Assembly: GCA_946184295.1 (NCBI GenBank)
Contig: CAMHEZ010000021.1
Location: forward strand, 1 to 38,580
Length of the DNA stretch: 38,580 bases
DNA from: an uncultured Clostridia bacterium
Lineage (GTDB): Bacteria > Bacillota > Clostridia > Oscillospirales > Acutalibacteraceae
Direction of reading: 5' to 3'
The notes under the pieces were generated by a model. That model saw nothing but the letters and a program-made list of their open reading frames with translations. It was not told the DNA's origin and did no database searches. Of this stretch, positions 16,189-23,378 are shown piece by piece (position 1 is the first letter of the stretch; every line of letters begins with the position of its first letter). The position numbers and the translations under genes are program-made.

Positions 16189-17095
16189 AGCCGTTTTCCT
16201 CCGCAAGCTTTGCGCCTTCCTCACTCTGCACCCACGCAATGATCTTTCTCACCACGCTGTCTTCGGGCGTGTCGTCCCGAATGACAATCTGCGATTGATT
16301 AATCATGGGATAGGTGCCGTCCGAAATCGTCTCGTCCGAAGGCACCACCCCTTCGATGCCGAGCAGCTTGATCTGATCGGTGTAGTGCATACTGGACACA
16401 TAGTAGTAGTAGGAATAGCCGATCGCGCCTCTGGCATTGTCGTAATGCGCCACCGCGTCGATGATTTCGCCCATCTCGCCGATAGCGAGTTCCTTGGGTG
16501 CTTCCATCACGTCTTTCTTGGGCAGCAGGAAGCGGTACAGTCCCGTCTGACTGCCGGAGCCCTCGTTTCTCTGATAGGGAATGATGTCAAGATCTTCGCC
16601 CCCTACCTGCTTCCAGTTGGTAATTTCCCCCTTATAGATGCCCTGGAGCTGCTCCTTGGTCAGACTTTTGACGGGGTTGTCCTTGTTGACAAAGAACACG
16701 AAGCCGCCGTTGAGAATGGTGTGATACTCAAACGTCACGCCGGCTTTCTCGGCGGTTTTTACCTGCTCGTCCGACGGCATGGCGCAGAAGATCATATCCA
16801 CGGTGCCGTCCGTCAGATTCTGGTAGGCGGCAGGCGTGTTGTTGCAAAGCACCAGCGTGCGCGCCTCCTCGATGTCCACCCCCAGCAGCCGCGCCGTCAT
16901 GGCCTCATAATACGGCGCGAGCGCGAGCGCGCCGTCGATAATCGGCAGTTCCTCCTTGGTGAGCGTCAGCGATGGCGTGTCCGACGCGCTGACGTCGGTA
17001 CCGCCGTTCTGTTTGCCGCCCTGACAGGCGGTCACGGACAGCGCCATCAGCAGCGACAGCGCCAGACAAATCAGTTGATTGGCTTGTTTTCTCAT
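16169..17095 (-). CDS. PstS-like phosphate-binding lipoprotein, without transporter genes
   Basis: Substrate-binding protein of the phosphate ABC uptake family, 308 residues. It has a lipoprotein signal (LICLALSLLMALSVTAC) and the family core LTKEQLQGIYKGEITNWKQVGG, then RNEGSGSQTG, where phosphate ligands lie, and GAIGYSYYYYV. The membrane and ATPase genes (pstC, pstA, pstB) are absent. Instead the next gene, overlapping by 20 bases, is a DUF3298-type lipoprotein. Several lipid-anchored PstS relatives serve sensing or matrix roles rather than transport, so the role here is open. ATG 17095 follows AAAAGGGTG. Confidence 0.82.
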   Translation of the reverse strand: MRKQANQLICLALSLLMALSVTACQGGKQNGGTDVSASDTPSLTLTKEELPIIDGALALAPYYEAMTARLLGVDIEEARTLVLCNNTPAAYQNLTDGTVDMIFCAMPSDEQVKTAEKAGVTFEYHTILNGGFVFFVNKDNPVKSLTKEQLQGIYKGEITNWKQVGGEDLDIIPYQRNEGSGSQTGLYRFLLPKKDVMEAPKELAIGEMGEIIDAVAHYDNARGAIGYSYYYYVSSMHYTDQIKLLGIEGVVPSDETISDGTYPMINQSQIVIRDDTPEDSVVRKIIAWVQSEEGAKLAEENGYVANRM

Positions 17096-17151
17096 AACAA
17101 ATCACCCTTTTAAAAATCACGAATTGTAAAACCGTCAGGCATTACACTTAT

Positions 17152-17179
17152 ATTCTACACCAAATTTCCCTGTTTGCAA
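17152..17179 (-). promoter_or_regulatory. Probable sigma-A promoter for the PstS-like gene
   Basis: On the minus strand, TTGCAA (17174-17179), 16-base spacer, TAGAAT (17152-17157). The leader is about 50 nt. Confidence 0.55.
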
Positions 17180-17237
17180 TGATCGTTTTCCACAAAAAAC
17201 AGCGTTCATATTTGGCGGTAAGGAAAGTTTACAATCT

Positions 17238-17312
17238 TGACAATTCATTCGGCGATATCGTGCTATAATGAAAACAACATGACAATTCATGGCAAAGGGA
17301 GCTGACAATCAT
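17238..17312 (+). promoter_or_regulatory. Extended -10 promoter with three repeats of TGACAATTCAT
   Basis: TG-C-TATAAT at 17261-17269. The only TTGACA (17237-17242) is 21 bases upstream, too far for a normal spacer. Exact TGACAATTCAT copies lie at 17238-17248 and 17280-17290, 42 bases apart, and a shortened copy TGACAATCAT lies at 17303-17312, over the start codon of the next gene. Together they bracket the -10 element and look like regulator sites. Confidence 0.5.
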
Positions 17313-18087
17313 GAGGTATCACAGAGCCAATCCGGCGATTTACTATATTCTCGGCGCGGCAGCGGCGGGCTTTTTGGTCATCTACACGACCGTGGCCATC
17401 ACAGGAAAAATATCCACCTTTATGCGTGCCCGCAAAGCCGCCGAAGCCGCGAAAACAGCTGTCGTTTCCTCCGCCGTGGAGAGTGAGGAGGAAGAGGAAA
17501 CCGAACCTTGGATGCTGACGCTGGTCAACAAAGACAACAAGCTGCCCGACGGCTACACCCGCAAGCTGGATTTTGTCAAGCTGCGGGGCGACGTCTGGGT
17601 AGACGAGCGTATGTATCCCCAATTGCAACAGATGATGGACGACTGCCGCGCGGCGGGCTACCATCCCATCGTGATTTCCGGCTACCGCACCATCGCGTAT
17701 CAGGAGAAGCTCTTCAACACCGAGGTGCGCAAGTACCTGCGGGAAGGCTATTCGCAGGAAGGGGCGGTCATCGAGGCCGAAAAATTGCAGGCTCACCCCG
17801 GCTACAGTGAGCATCATCTCGCGCTGGCGGTGGATATCCTGCCCGAAAGCAACCAGTACCCCACGCAGGAGCAGGAGAAATCCGACGAAATCAAATGGCT
17901 GATGGCCAATTGTGACAAATACGGCTTCATTCTGCGCTATCCAAAGGATAAGGAATCGGTTACGGGCATCTTTTATGAGCCGTGGCACTACCGGTATGTC
18001 GGCACCAAGGCCGCCAAGTACATCACTAAGCACAATCTGTGTCTGGAGGAATACGTACAGATGCAGGCGCAGGAATCCAGCAACTAG
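17311..18087 (+). CDS. VanY-type D-alanyl-D-alanine carboxypeptidase (peptidase M15B)
   Basis: Zinc peptidase of 258 residues that trims the terminal D-Ala of peptidoglycan peptides. One N-terminal membrane helix (residues about 9-29) anchors it outside the cell. The catalytic domain has the family order: SGYRT, then His168-x6-Asp175 in SEHHLALAVDI for zinc, and Glu223/His226 in EPWHYRYVG for catalysis and the third zinc ligand. ATG 17311 follows AAAGGGAG with 9 bases between. The gene has its own extended -10 promoter region with repeated sites. Its TAG stop abuts element R4. No VanA/VanH resistance genes are near, so a cell-wall maintenance role is likelier than glycopeptide resistance. Confidence 0.9.
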   Translation: MRYHRANPAIYYILGAAAAGFLVIYTTVAITGKISTFMRARKAAEAAKTAVVSSAVESEEEEETEPWMLTLVNKDNKLPDGYTRKLDFVKLRGDVWVDERMYPQLQQMMDDCRAAGYHPIVISGYRTIAYQEKLFNTEVRKYLREGYSQEGAVIEAEKLQAHPGYSEHHLALAVDILPESNQYPTQEQEKSDEIKWLMANCDKYGFILRYPKDKESVTGIFYEPWHYRYVGTKAAKYITKHNLCLEEYVQMQAQESSN

Positions 18088-18231
18088 CGAAGCGCAATTA
18101 AGCGAGCGTATGCGAGCGCGGGGTCCAGGGGGCAATCGCCCTTGCAGGGCGTGGGACAGCGTCCCACGAGGGAGGCTTTAGCCGACCGAGCAAGACGCGC
18201 CAAGACCAACAACGCAGTCAGGCGAATCCGG
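18087..18231 (+). repeat. Modular hairpin element R4 (internally deleted)
   Basis: It starts at the last base of the carboxypeptidase stop codon with GCGAAGCGC and then AATTAAGCGAGCG. The first hairpin has lost its right arm: GTCCAGGGGGCAATCGCCC runs straight into TTGCAGGGCGTGGGACAG, so two modules have fused. The GTGGGACAGCGTCCCAC and GGCTTTAGCC modules match R1, and the tail is AACGCAGTCAGGCGAATCCGG, split here only by description. Confidence 0.83.
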
Positions 18232-18241
18232 AAAAAAGTCC

Positions 18242-19402
18242 CTAGCCGAAAAGCATCTCCCGTTCCTTGGCGATGGAGCGCAGAAAGGTGACGTAGCGCG
18301 TGACGCGCACGCCGTTTTCGGTTTCGTTGACAGTGCGGGTATCCGACACAATGCCACGCGTATCGGCGGCCTGAATGCGTCTGTCCAGCAGCGCTTCGGC
18401 CTGCGCGGCGCATTCGTCGGTGGAAAAGGTCTTTTCGGTGTAGCAAAGCTCGTGCCATTCCTCGCGGCGCAGCACGAAGGGCATCTCAAAATCCAGCAGC
18501 GTCAGGGGGATTTCCTCATAGGTGCGGCGGTAATTGCCCTTGGGCAGCCCGTAAAACAGCGGTATCTCCCAGCCGAACGCCGTCAGACGGTTGACCAGCA
18601 CAACGCGCCCGGTCGGCTCCTGCACGGTCTGACGGAAACTCACGTTTTCTGAAAAGGTCTCGTCCACCATCGCGATGACTTCCCCGCTGGCGTGAACCGT
18701 GCGGATTTTGTCCTCCTGCCCCGCGAAAAGGCCGCTCACCAGCGTGTCGCCGGGATAAACCACATCCCCGGGCTGTACCATAGGCGTACCCTGGGGCGCG
18801 ATGATTTCCACGATTTCTCCGCCTTCCGCGGCGATGAGATCACAGGGCACATCGTCCGCCACCGTATGTTTTGAGGCTGTCGAGGGACTGAAATACACCT
18901 GCGCGTTACTCCCCATGCGGGATATCTTGATAAAATCAAAGTCCCGCAGCTGTTCCTCCAGCTCCAGCTCCAGCATGGGGCCGTCAATGCGGGAACTCAG
19001 CATGCCCGGTCGAAGCCCCGCGGCATACACCGCGTCGGAAGCGCTGACCGCCAGCGTTTCCGGCAGATTGACGAAATCCACGAACCACGTGAACAGCGAC
19101 AGATACCACAGCATGAAGCAAAACAAACCGAACCCCGCGACAAATCCCACGCGCCTGCCGTAATGCCGCAAGACATACGGCAGGCCGTATTTGTCCGTGA
19201 CGGCTAAGGTCACGCCCGCCTTGTCGGCCGCGTCGGCCAGTGTATCAAAGTCCGCCGCGTGAACAAAGGCAAACATACGGCCGTTCTGGCAGTGAATGTT
19301 GAAAAGCCTCAATCGCCGCCGGTTGGCGATATTCAGAAAGCGCTCGGACATACCTGCGCCGTCTATGATTTCAAACCGGTATATTTCTCTCAGATGTATC
19401 AT
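18242..19402 (-). CDS. yqfD: Sporulation protein YqfD
   Basis: Membrane protein of 386 residues in the YqfD family, needed for efficient sporulation in Bacillus; its molecular function is not settled. Residues 1-80 are cytosolic, with the typical FLNIANRRRLRLFNI opening. One main hydrophobic segment follows (VGFVAGFGLFCFMLWYLSLFTWFVDFV), then a long extracytoplasmic part with a VQPGDVVYPGDTLVSG hairpin-like motif. ATG 19402 has GGGAGAAAAG upstream. It lies 48 bases behind yqfC in the usual yqfC-yqfD order. Confidence 0.92.
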   Translation of the reverse strand: MIHLREIYRFEIIDGAGMSERFLNIANRRRLRLFNIHCQNGRMFAFVHAADFDTLADAADKAGVTLAVTDKYGLPYVLRHYGRRVGFVAGFGLFCFMLWYLSLFTWFVDFVNLPETLAVSASDAVYAAGLRPGMLSSRIDGPMLELELEEQLRDFDFIKISRMGSNAQVYFSPSTASKHTVADDVPCDLIAAEGGEIVEIIAPQGTPMVQPGDVVYPGDTLVSGLFAGQEDKIRTVHASGEVIAMVDETFSENVSFRQTVQEPTGRVVLVNRLTAFGWEIPLFYGLPKGNYRRTYEEIPLTLLDFEMPFVLRREEWHELCYTEKTFSTDECAAQAEALLDRRIQAADTRGIVSDTRTVNETENGVRVTRYVTFLRSIAKEREMLFG

Positions 19403-19450
19403 TTCTTTTCTCCCTTTTTTCCGTATTCGCCCGACCCTGTCGCGCTTGCT

Positions 19451-19741
19451 TTACAGAAACCTGACAGCTTCCAGTCTCCCGCAAATGACGAGCGCGTCTT
19501 CCATCATGCGGCAGATACAAAGACAGCTCCCCTCGATGAGGATATTGCGGGAATAGGTGGCGACAATCAGCCGTTCCTCCGTATATTCACAGACATTCCG
19601 TACGCCCTCGATGAGCAGCCCCTTCCCCACCTCGCAGGTAATACGGGTCTCGCCGCGTGAAAAATCGGGCACCCGGTTGAGCATGTCGCTGAGAAAGCGC
19701 TCCGAGCGGTCATCGAGAGCGTTCTTTTGATTTCTTTTCAA
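19451..19741 (-). CDS. yqfC: Sporulation protein YqfC (YabP/YqfC family)
   Basis: A 96-residue cytosolic member of the YabP/YqfC family, expressed in the mother cell in Bacillus. The strand pattern ITCEVGKGLLIEGVRNVCEYTEERLIVATYSRNILIEGSCL is characteristic. The start is TTG 19741, 9 bases after GGAG; the nearer ATG reads in another frame. It forms an operon with yqfD. The intergenic region to ylbJ serves both directions, but I could not place a convincing sigma-E site on this side. Confidence 0.85.
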   Translation of the reverse strand: MKRNQKNALDDRSERFLSDMLNRVPDFSRGETRITCEVGKGLLIEGVRNVCEYTEERLIVATYSRNILIEGSCLCICRMMEDALVICGRLEAVRFL

Positions 19742-19785
19742 TTGCCATCACTCCATATAACCATGTAAACATCTCACTGCTGTCA

Positions 19786-19813
19786 TCATATGCGGCGGAT
19801 GTACGCATAATTC
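19786..19813 (+). promoter_or_regulatory. Weak candidate sigma-E promoter for ylbJ
   Basis: TCATATG (19786-19792), 13-base gap, CATAATTC (19806-19813), compared from memory with the sigma-E pattern kmATATT-N14-CATACAmT. Only the first half of the -10 fits. It is listed because ylbJ is a mother-cell gene in Bacillus. Confidence 0.25.
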
Positions 19814-19853
19814 CTGCCGCACGCCGCATAAATTAGGGGCGGACGGTGGTTTG

Positions 19854-20984
19854 ATGAAACGGAGAACAGACAGGTACAAAAGCATTGCGGCGGCTTTGAT
19901 TTGTGCGGCCGCGTGCGCGGCGGTGCTGCTGCACACGGAGCAATCGGCAGCGGCGGTGCGCCAAGGGTTGCAATTATGCGGGGTCAGCGTGCTGCCCTCG
20001 CTTTTTCCCATGATGTTTCTCGCGCAGTATTTCGTCAAAAGCGGCGGCGCGGCAGAAGCGGGGCACTTGCTGGACGCGCCGACCCGCGTACTGTTCGGCC
20101 TGCCCGGCGTGTGCGGCGCGGTGATTCTCACGGGGCTGGTCGGAGGCTATCCCGCCGGTGCGGCTGCGGCTGAGGCGCTTGTCAACAGCGGCGCGATTTC
20201 CCGCCGGCAGGGACAGCGGCTCGCCAACATCGCCTTTTGCTCCGGGCCGGGCTTCACGGTTGGCATGGTGGGGGCGCAGCTTTATCAAAATAAAATGATT
20301 GGCCTGTTGATATTGACAGCGCAGGCCCTTTCCTGTATAATAATAGGAATCGCAAGTAAAATTCTGGCCGGGCATTTTGACGACTGTTCGTCACTTTCCG
20401 GGGGCAGAAACCAATCAAGCGACGGGCGGGAAGCTTCCCGCAACGCTTTTGTAGAGGCGGCAAGTGCGGCATCGTCTGCGGTGCTGGCTATGTGCGGCTT
20501 CATCGTTCTGTTTCGGGTCAACAACGCCCTACTGGGGATTATGCGTGTCAATGAAATCCCGGCCAGACTGCTTGCTCCCGTCGGCCTTGCGGAATGGGGA
20601 GAAATGTTGCTGCCCTGCGTGACCGAAGTGACAGGCGGCAGCATTCTCTCGGTGAGGCTGGGACTGCCCTTCACGGCGTTTGTCGTGGGCTTCGGCGGGC
20701 TGTCGGTGCATTTTCAGAATTTCGCCCTCTGCCGCACGATAAACCTGAACAAAGCCCGCTACATCGCGACCCGTATCGCGCAGGGCGGCATTTGTGCTGT
20801 GCTGGTCGAGCTGGCGCTGCGATTGCCTTATTTTGCGGAGATGTGCGCGCCGGCGGCGGTGGTAATCGGCGGGGAAATTCCCGCGCAGTTTTCGGACGTA
20901 TCGGGAAGCTTCGGCGCATTGATGCTGGTGATGTGCCTGATGAGCGTGATCTGTCTGCCGCAGTGTCAAGCTGAAAACAATTAA
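19854..20984 (+). CDS. ylbJ: Sporulation integral membrane protein YlbJ
   Basis: Polytopic membrane protein of 376 residues in the YlbJ family, which is needed for spore development. Typical motifs are SVLPSLFPMMFLAQYF in the second helix, LVGGYPAGAAAA, ANIAFCSGPGF and PCVTEVTGG with nearby Gly-rich helices; at least seven hydrophobic segments can be drawn. I chose ATG 19854 over TTG 19851; the ribosome site is weak. The protein's last codon AAT and its stop TAA are part of the AATTAAGCG opening of element R5, so the C-terminus (ENN) may be defined by that element. Confidence 0.9.
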   Translation: MKRRTDRYKSIAAALICAAACAAVLLHTEQSAAAVRQGLQLCGVSVLPSLFPMMFLAQYFVKSGGAAEAGHLLDAPTRVLFGLPGVCGAVILTGLVGGYPAGAAAAEALVNSGAISRRQGQRLANIAFCSGPGFTVGMVGAQLYQNKMIGLLILTAQALSCIIIGIASKILAGHFDDCSSLSGGRNQSSDGREASRNAFVEAASAASSAVLAMCGFIVLFRVNNALLGIMRVNEIPARLLAPVGLAEWGEMLLPCVTEVTGGSILSVRLGLPFTAFVVGFGGLSVHFQNFALCRTINLNKARYIATRIAQGGICAVLVELALRLPYFAEMCAPAAVVIGGEIPAQFSDVSGSFGALMLVMCLMSVICLPQCQAENN

Positions 20985-21127
20985 GCGAAGCGCGGGTTTC
21001 CAAAGGGACTGGTCCCTTTGGCAGGTCAAGGGCAGCGCCCTTGCAGGGCGTGGGACAGCGTCCCACAAGGCAAGCGGAGCTTGCCAGGCAAGACGCGCCC
21101 AATCATCAGATAAAGTCAGGCGAATCC
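20979..21127 (+). repeat. Modular hairpin element R5, supplying the ylbJ stop codon
   Basis: AATTAAGCGAAGCGCGGG starts at 20979, and its TAA is the ylbJ stop. The hairpins are CCAAAGGGACTGGTCCCTTTGG (changed bases in both arms relative to R1), AAGGGCAGCGCCCTT, GTGGGACAGCGTCCCAC and GCAAGCGGAGCTTGC, followed by AAGACGCGCCC and the tail AAAGTCAGGCGAATCC. Confidence 0.87.
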
Positions 21128-21157
21128 GTAAAAGGTTATAAAGAGAGGAACGATATC

Positions 21158-21379
21158 ATGAATCTTTCCAAATATTACGGCAAAAATATTGTTCCCGCCT
21201 GCCGTTACTGTCTGTACGGCAAAGCAGCAGGGGAAAACGGTGAACAAATCACCTGCGAAAAAGGAAAAAACGCCGCTCCCAATGCGTCCTGCGGCGCCTT
21301 CCGCTATGAGCCGACCCTGCGCCAGCCCAAGGAAGCGCCTTCCCTTGGCCAATTCAAGCCGGAGGATTTTATGTTATAA
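21158..21379 (+). CDS. Small four-cysteine protein, conserved-looking, function unknown
   Basis: A 73-residue protein with four cysteines, Cys15, Cys18, Cys33 and Cys45 (CRYC, then single Cys twice), likely a small zinc-binding knuckle. The opening KYYGKNIVPACRYC and the ending FKPEDFML resemble short uncharacterised clostridial proteins I know. ATG 21158 has AAGAGAGGA about 8 bases ahead; a longer open frame begins inside element R5 but has no such site. It stands 27 bases before the GNAT gene and may be the first gene of that unit. I give it no function. Confidence 0.7.
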   Translation: MNLSKYYGKNIVPACRYCLYGKAAGENGEQITCEKGKNAAPNASCGAFRYEPTLRQPKEAPSLGQFKPEDFML

Positions 21380-21406
21380 ATCAAATCACAGAAAGGATTT
21401 TTCAAT

Positions 21407-21904
21407 ATGCAGATTACCGTCAGGCCATACACGCCGGAAGACGTTCCGGCGATGAACGCCATCTGGAACGAAGTGGTGGAGGAAGGTATCGCCTTCCCGC
21501 AGGAGGAACCGCTGACCGCAGACAGCGGCGAGGCCTTCTTCGCCTCACAGACGCATTGTGGCGTGGCAGAAGACGCGGACAGCGGCGACGTGGTGGGACT
21601 GTATATTCTCCACCCCAACAACGTCGGACGCTGCGGCCACCTCTGCAACGCAAGCTACGCGGTGAAATCGACCCTGCGCGGGCAGCACATCGGCGAAAAA
21701 CTGGTCACCGACTGCATGGCACAGGCCAAAAAAGCGGGGTTCCGCATTCTGCAATTCAACGCGGTGGTGGCGACGAATTTCGGCGCCCGCCATCTGTATG
21801 AAAAACTGGGCTTTGTTCCGCTGGGGATCATTCCGGGCGGCTTCCGTCTGCCCGACGGCACCTATGAAGACATTGTGCCGCACTACATTCAGTTAGGGGA
21901 TTGA
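21407..21904 (+). CDS. GNAT-family N-acetyltransferase
   Basis: A 165-residue acetyl-CoA-dependent acetyltransferase. The beta strand NASYAV, the acetyl-CoA loop RGQHIGEKLV (the R/Q-x-x-G-x-G/A type) and the late NFGARHLYEKLGFVPLG are the standard GNAT signatures. The substrate is unknown. AGAAAGGA precedes ATG 21407. The stop is 5 bases before the maf start, so the two genes are cotranscribed. Confidence 0.85.
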   Translation: MQITVRPYTPEDVPAMNAIWNEVVEEGIAFPQEEPLTADSGEAFFASQTHCGVAEDADSGDVVGLYILHPNNVGRCGHLCNASYAVKSTLRGQHIGEKLVTDCMAQAKKAGFRILQFNAVVATNFGARHLYEKLGFVPLGIIPGGFRLPDGTYEDIVPHYIQLGD

Positions 21905-21909
21905 AAAAT

Positions 21910-22473
21910 ATGAAAATCATCCTCGCGTCGGGTTCGCCCCGGCGGAGAGAGCTGCTCGCCATGACGGGACTGAATTTCGACGTGGTGACGAGCGACGCGG
22001 ACGAGACCATTCCCGAAGGCACCGACCCGGCAGTAGCGGCGCTGGCGCTGTGCGAGCGCAAGGCGCTGTCCGTGGCGCAATTGGCATCCTGCCGGGGCAG
22101 CATTGTGATCGGCGCGGACACCATCGTGAGCCTGGACGGGCAGAAATTCGGCAAACCCAAGGACGAGCTTGACGCATACTGTATGCTTTCGGCGCTCTCC
22201 GACCGCACGCATACGGTTTACACCGGTGTTGCCATTGTGAATACCGACCTGACGGTCAACAAATTCGTTGAAAGCACCGAGGTGCATTTTTATCCCCTGA
22301 GCGATCAACAGATACGCGACTACATCGCGACAGGCGAATACAGCGACAAGGCGGGCGGTTACGCCATTCAAGGCGGCGGCGCGGTCTTCATCAGCGGCAT
22401 TATCGGCGATTATTACAATGTCATGGGGCTGCCCATCGGCCGCCTGATGCAGGAAATACACAAGATCCATTAG
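21910..22473 (+). CDS. maf: Maf-family nucleoside triphosphate pyrophosphatase
   Basis: House-cleaning nucleotide pyrophosphatase that removes modified or non-canonical NTPs, 187 residues. Family motifs are ILASGSPRRRELL at the N-terminus, GADTIVSLDGQKFGKPKD in the active site, and KAGGYAIQGGGAVFISGIIGDYYNVMGLP near the end. I chose ATG 21910 over TTG 21901, which would overlap the GNAT stop and is non-homologous. It lies 20 bases before metF. Maf near folate genes is probably chance operon sharing. Confidence 0.92.
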   Translation: MKIILASGSPRRRELLAMTGLNFDVVTSDADETIPEGTDPAVAALALCERKALSVAQLASCRGSIVIGADTIVSLDGQKFGKPKDELDAYCMLSALSDRTHTVYTGVAIVNTDLTVNKFVESTEVHFYPLSDQQIRDYIATGEYSDKAGGYAIQGGGAVFISGIIGDYYNVMGLPIGRLMQEIHKIH

Positions 22474-22493
22474 AACAGGACGTTTGATACATC

Positions 22494-23378
22494 ATGAAAA
22501 TCAAAGACATCATTGAAGCCAACGGCGCGAGCTTTTCGTGTGAAATCTTTCCGCCCAAGAGCTACATGAACATCGACAAGACCAAGGCGGTCGCCAAATC
22601 CATCTGCGATTTAGGCCCCGACTTTGTGAGCGTGACCTACGGCGCGGGCGGCGGCACGTCGCAACAGACCGTGGAAATTGCCCGCTACATCAACGAGCTG
22701 GGCGGCACCGCGCTGGCACATCTGACCTGTGCCTCCTCCAATCGCGCGGAAGTGCGCGGCGCGATCGCCAAATTGCAGGCATACGGTATTGAAAACGTGC
22801 TGGCGCTGCGCGGCGACATTCCCGCCGAGCTGCGGGACAAGCCCCGCGATTACACCTATGCCGGCGAGCTGATTGCCGAAATCCGTCAGCAGGGCGACTT
22901 CTGCATCGGCGCGGCCTGCTATCCCGAGGGCCATGTGGAATGCGAAAGCATGGAGCAGGACCTCGACCACCTCAAGGCCAAGGTGGACTGCGGCGTGGAT
23001 TTTCTCACCACTCAGATGTTTTTTGACAACACCGCCTTTTACAGCTTTATGTTCCGTGCGCTGAAAAAGGGCATTGACGTGCCGATTATCGCGGGCATCA
23101 TGCCCATGACCAATTCCGCCCAGATCAAGCGGAGCTGCGAACTGTCCGGCGCGACGCTGCCCACGCGCTTCCGCCGCATTGCCGACCGCTTCGGCGACGA
23201 CCCCGAGGCCATGAAGCAGGCGGGCATTGCCTATGCCACCGAGCAGATCATCGACCTGATCGCCAACGGCGTGAAGGGTATCCACCTCTACACCATGAAC
23301 AAGCCCGACGTCGCTGCCGCCATCATGTCGAACCTTTCCTATATCGTGGGAGCGGACAGGGCATGGCTGCGCAAATAA
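22494..23378 (+). CDS. metF: 5,10-methylenetetrahydrofolate reductase
   Basis: Flavoenzyme that reduces 5,10-methylene-THF to 5-methyl-THF, the methyl donor used by MetH. The 294 residues form one TIM barrel. Typical segments are SCEIFPPKS, VSVTYGAGGG, AHLTC, NVLALRGDIP, GAACYPEGH and TTQMFFDN, and PIIAGIMPMTN. The gene starts the methionine set: the MetH reactivation gene overlaps its end by 16 bases, and metH follows. No SAM or B12 riboswitch was seen ahead of it; the maf gene is only 20 bases away. Confidence 0.94.
   Translation: MKIKDIIEANGASFSCEIFPPKSYMNIDKTKAVAKSICDLGPDFVSVTYGAGGGTSQQTVEIARYINELGGTALAHLTCASSNRAEVRGAIAKLQAYGIENVLALRGDIPAELRDKPRDYTYAGELIAEIRQQGDFCIGAACYPEGHVECESMEQDLDHLKAKVDCGVDFLTTQMFFDNTAFYSFMFRALKKGIDVPIIAGIMPMTNSAQIKRSCELSGATLPTRFRRIADRFGDDPEAMKQAGIAYATEQIIDLIANGVKGIHLYTMNKPDVAAAIMSNLSYIVGADRAWLRK

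Noticed and set aside
14458-16242. Plus-strand frame of 594 codons opposite the DUF3298-type lipoprotein
   Set aside because: The lipobox, ribosome site and domain motif are on the minus strand; this frame starts inside repeat R3.
17237-17269. TTGACA paired with TATAAT as a normal promoter for vanY
   Set aside because: The spacer is 21 bases; the extended -10 is the better reading.
21988-22493. SAM or cobalamin riboswitch for the methionine genes
   Set aside because: The genes are packed with gaps of at most about 20 bases; no space or motif for a riboswitch ahead of metF or metH.
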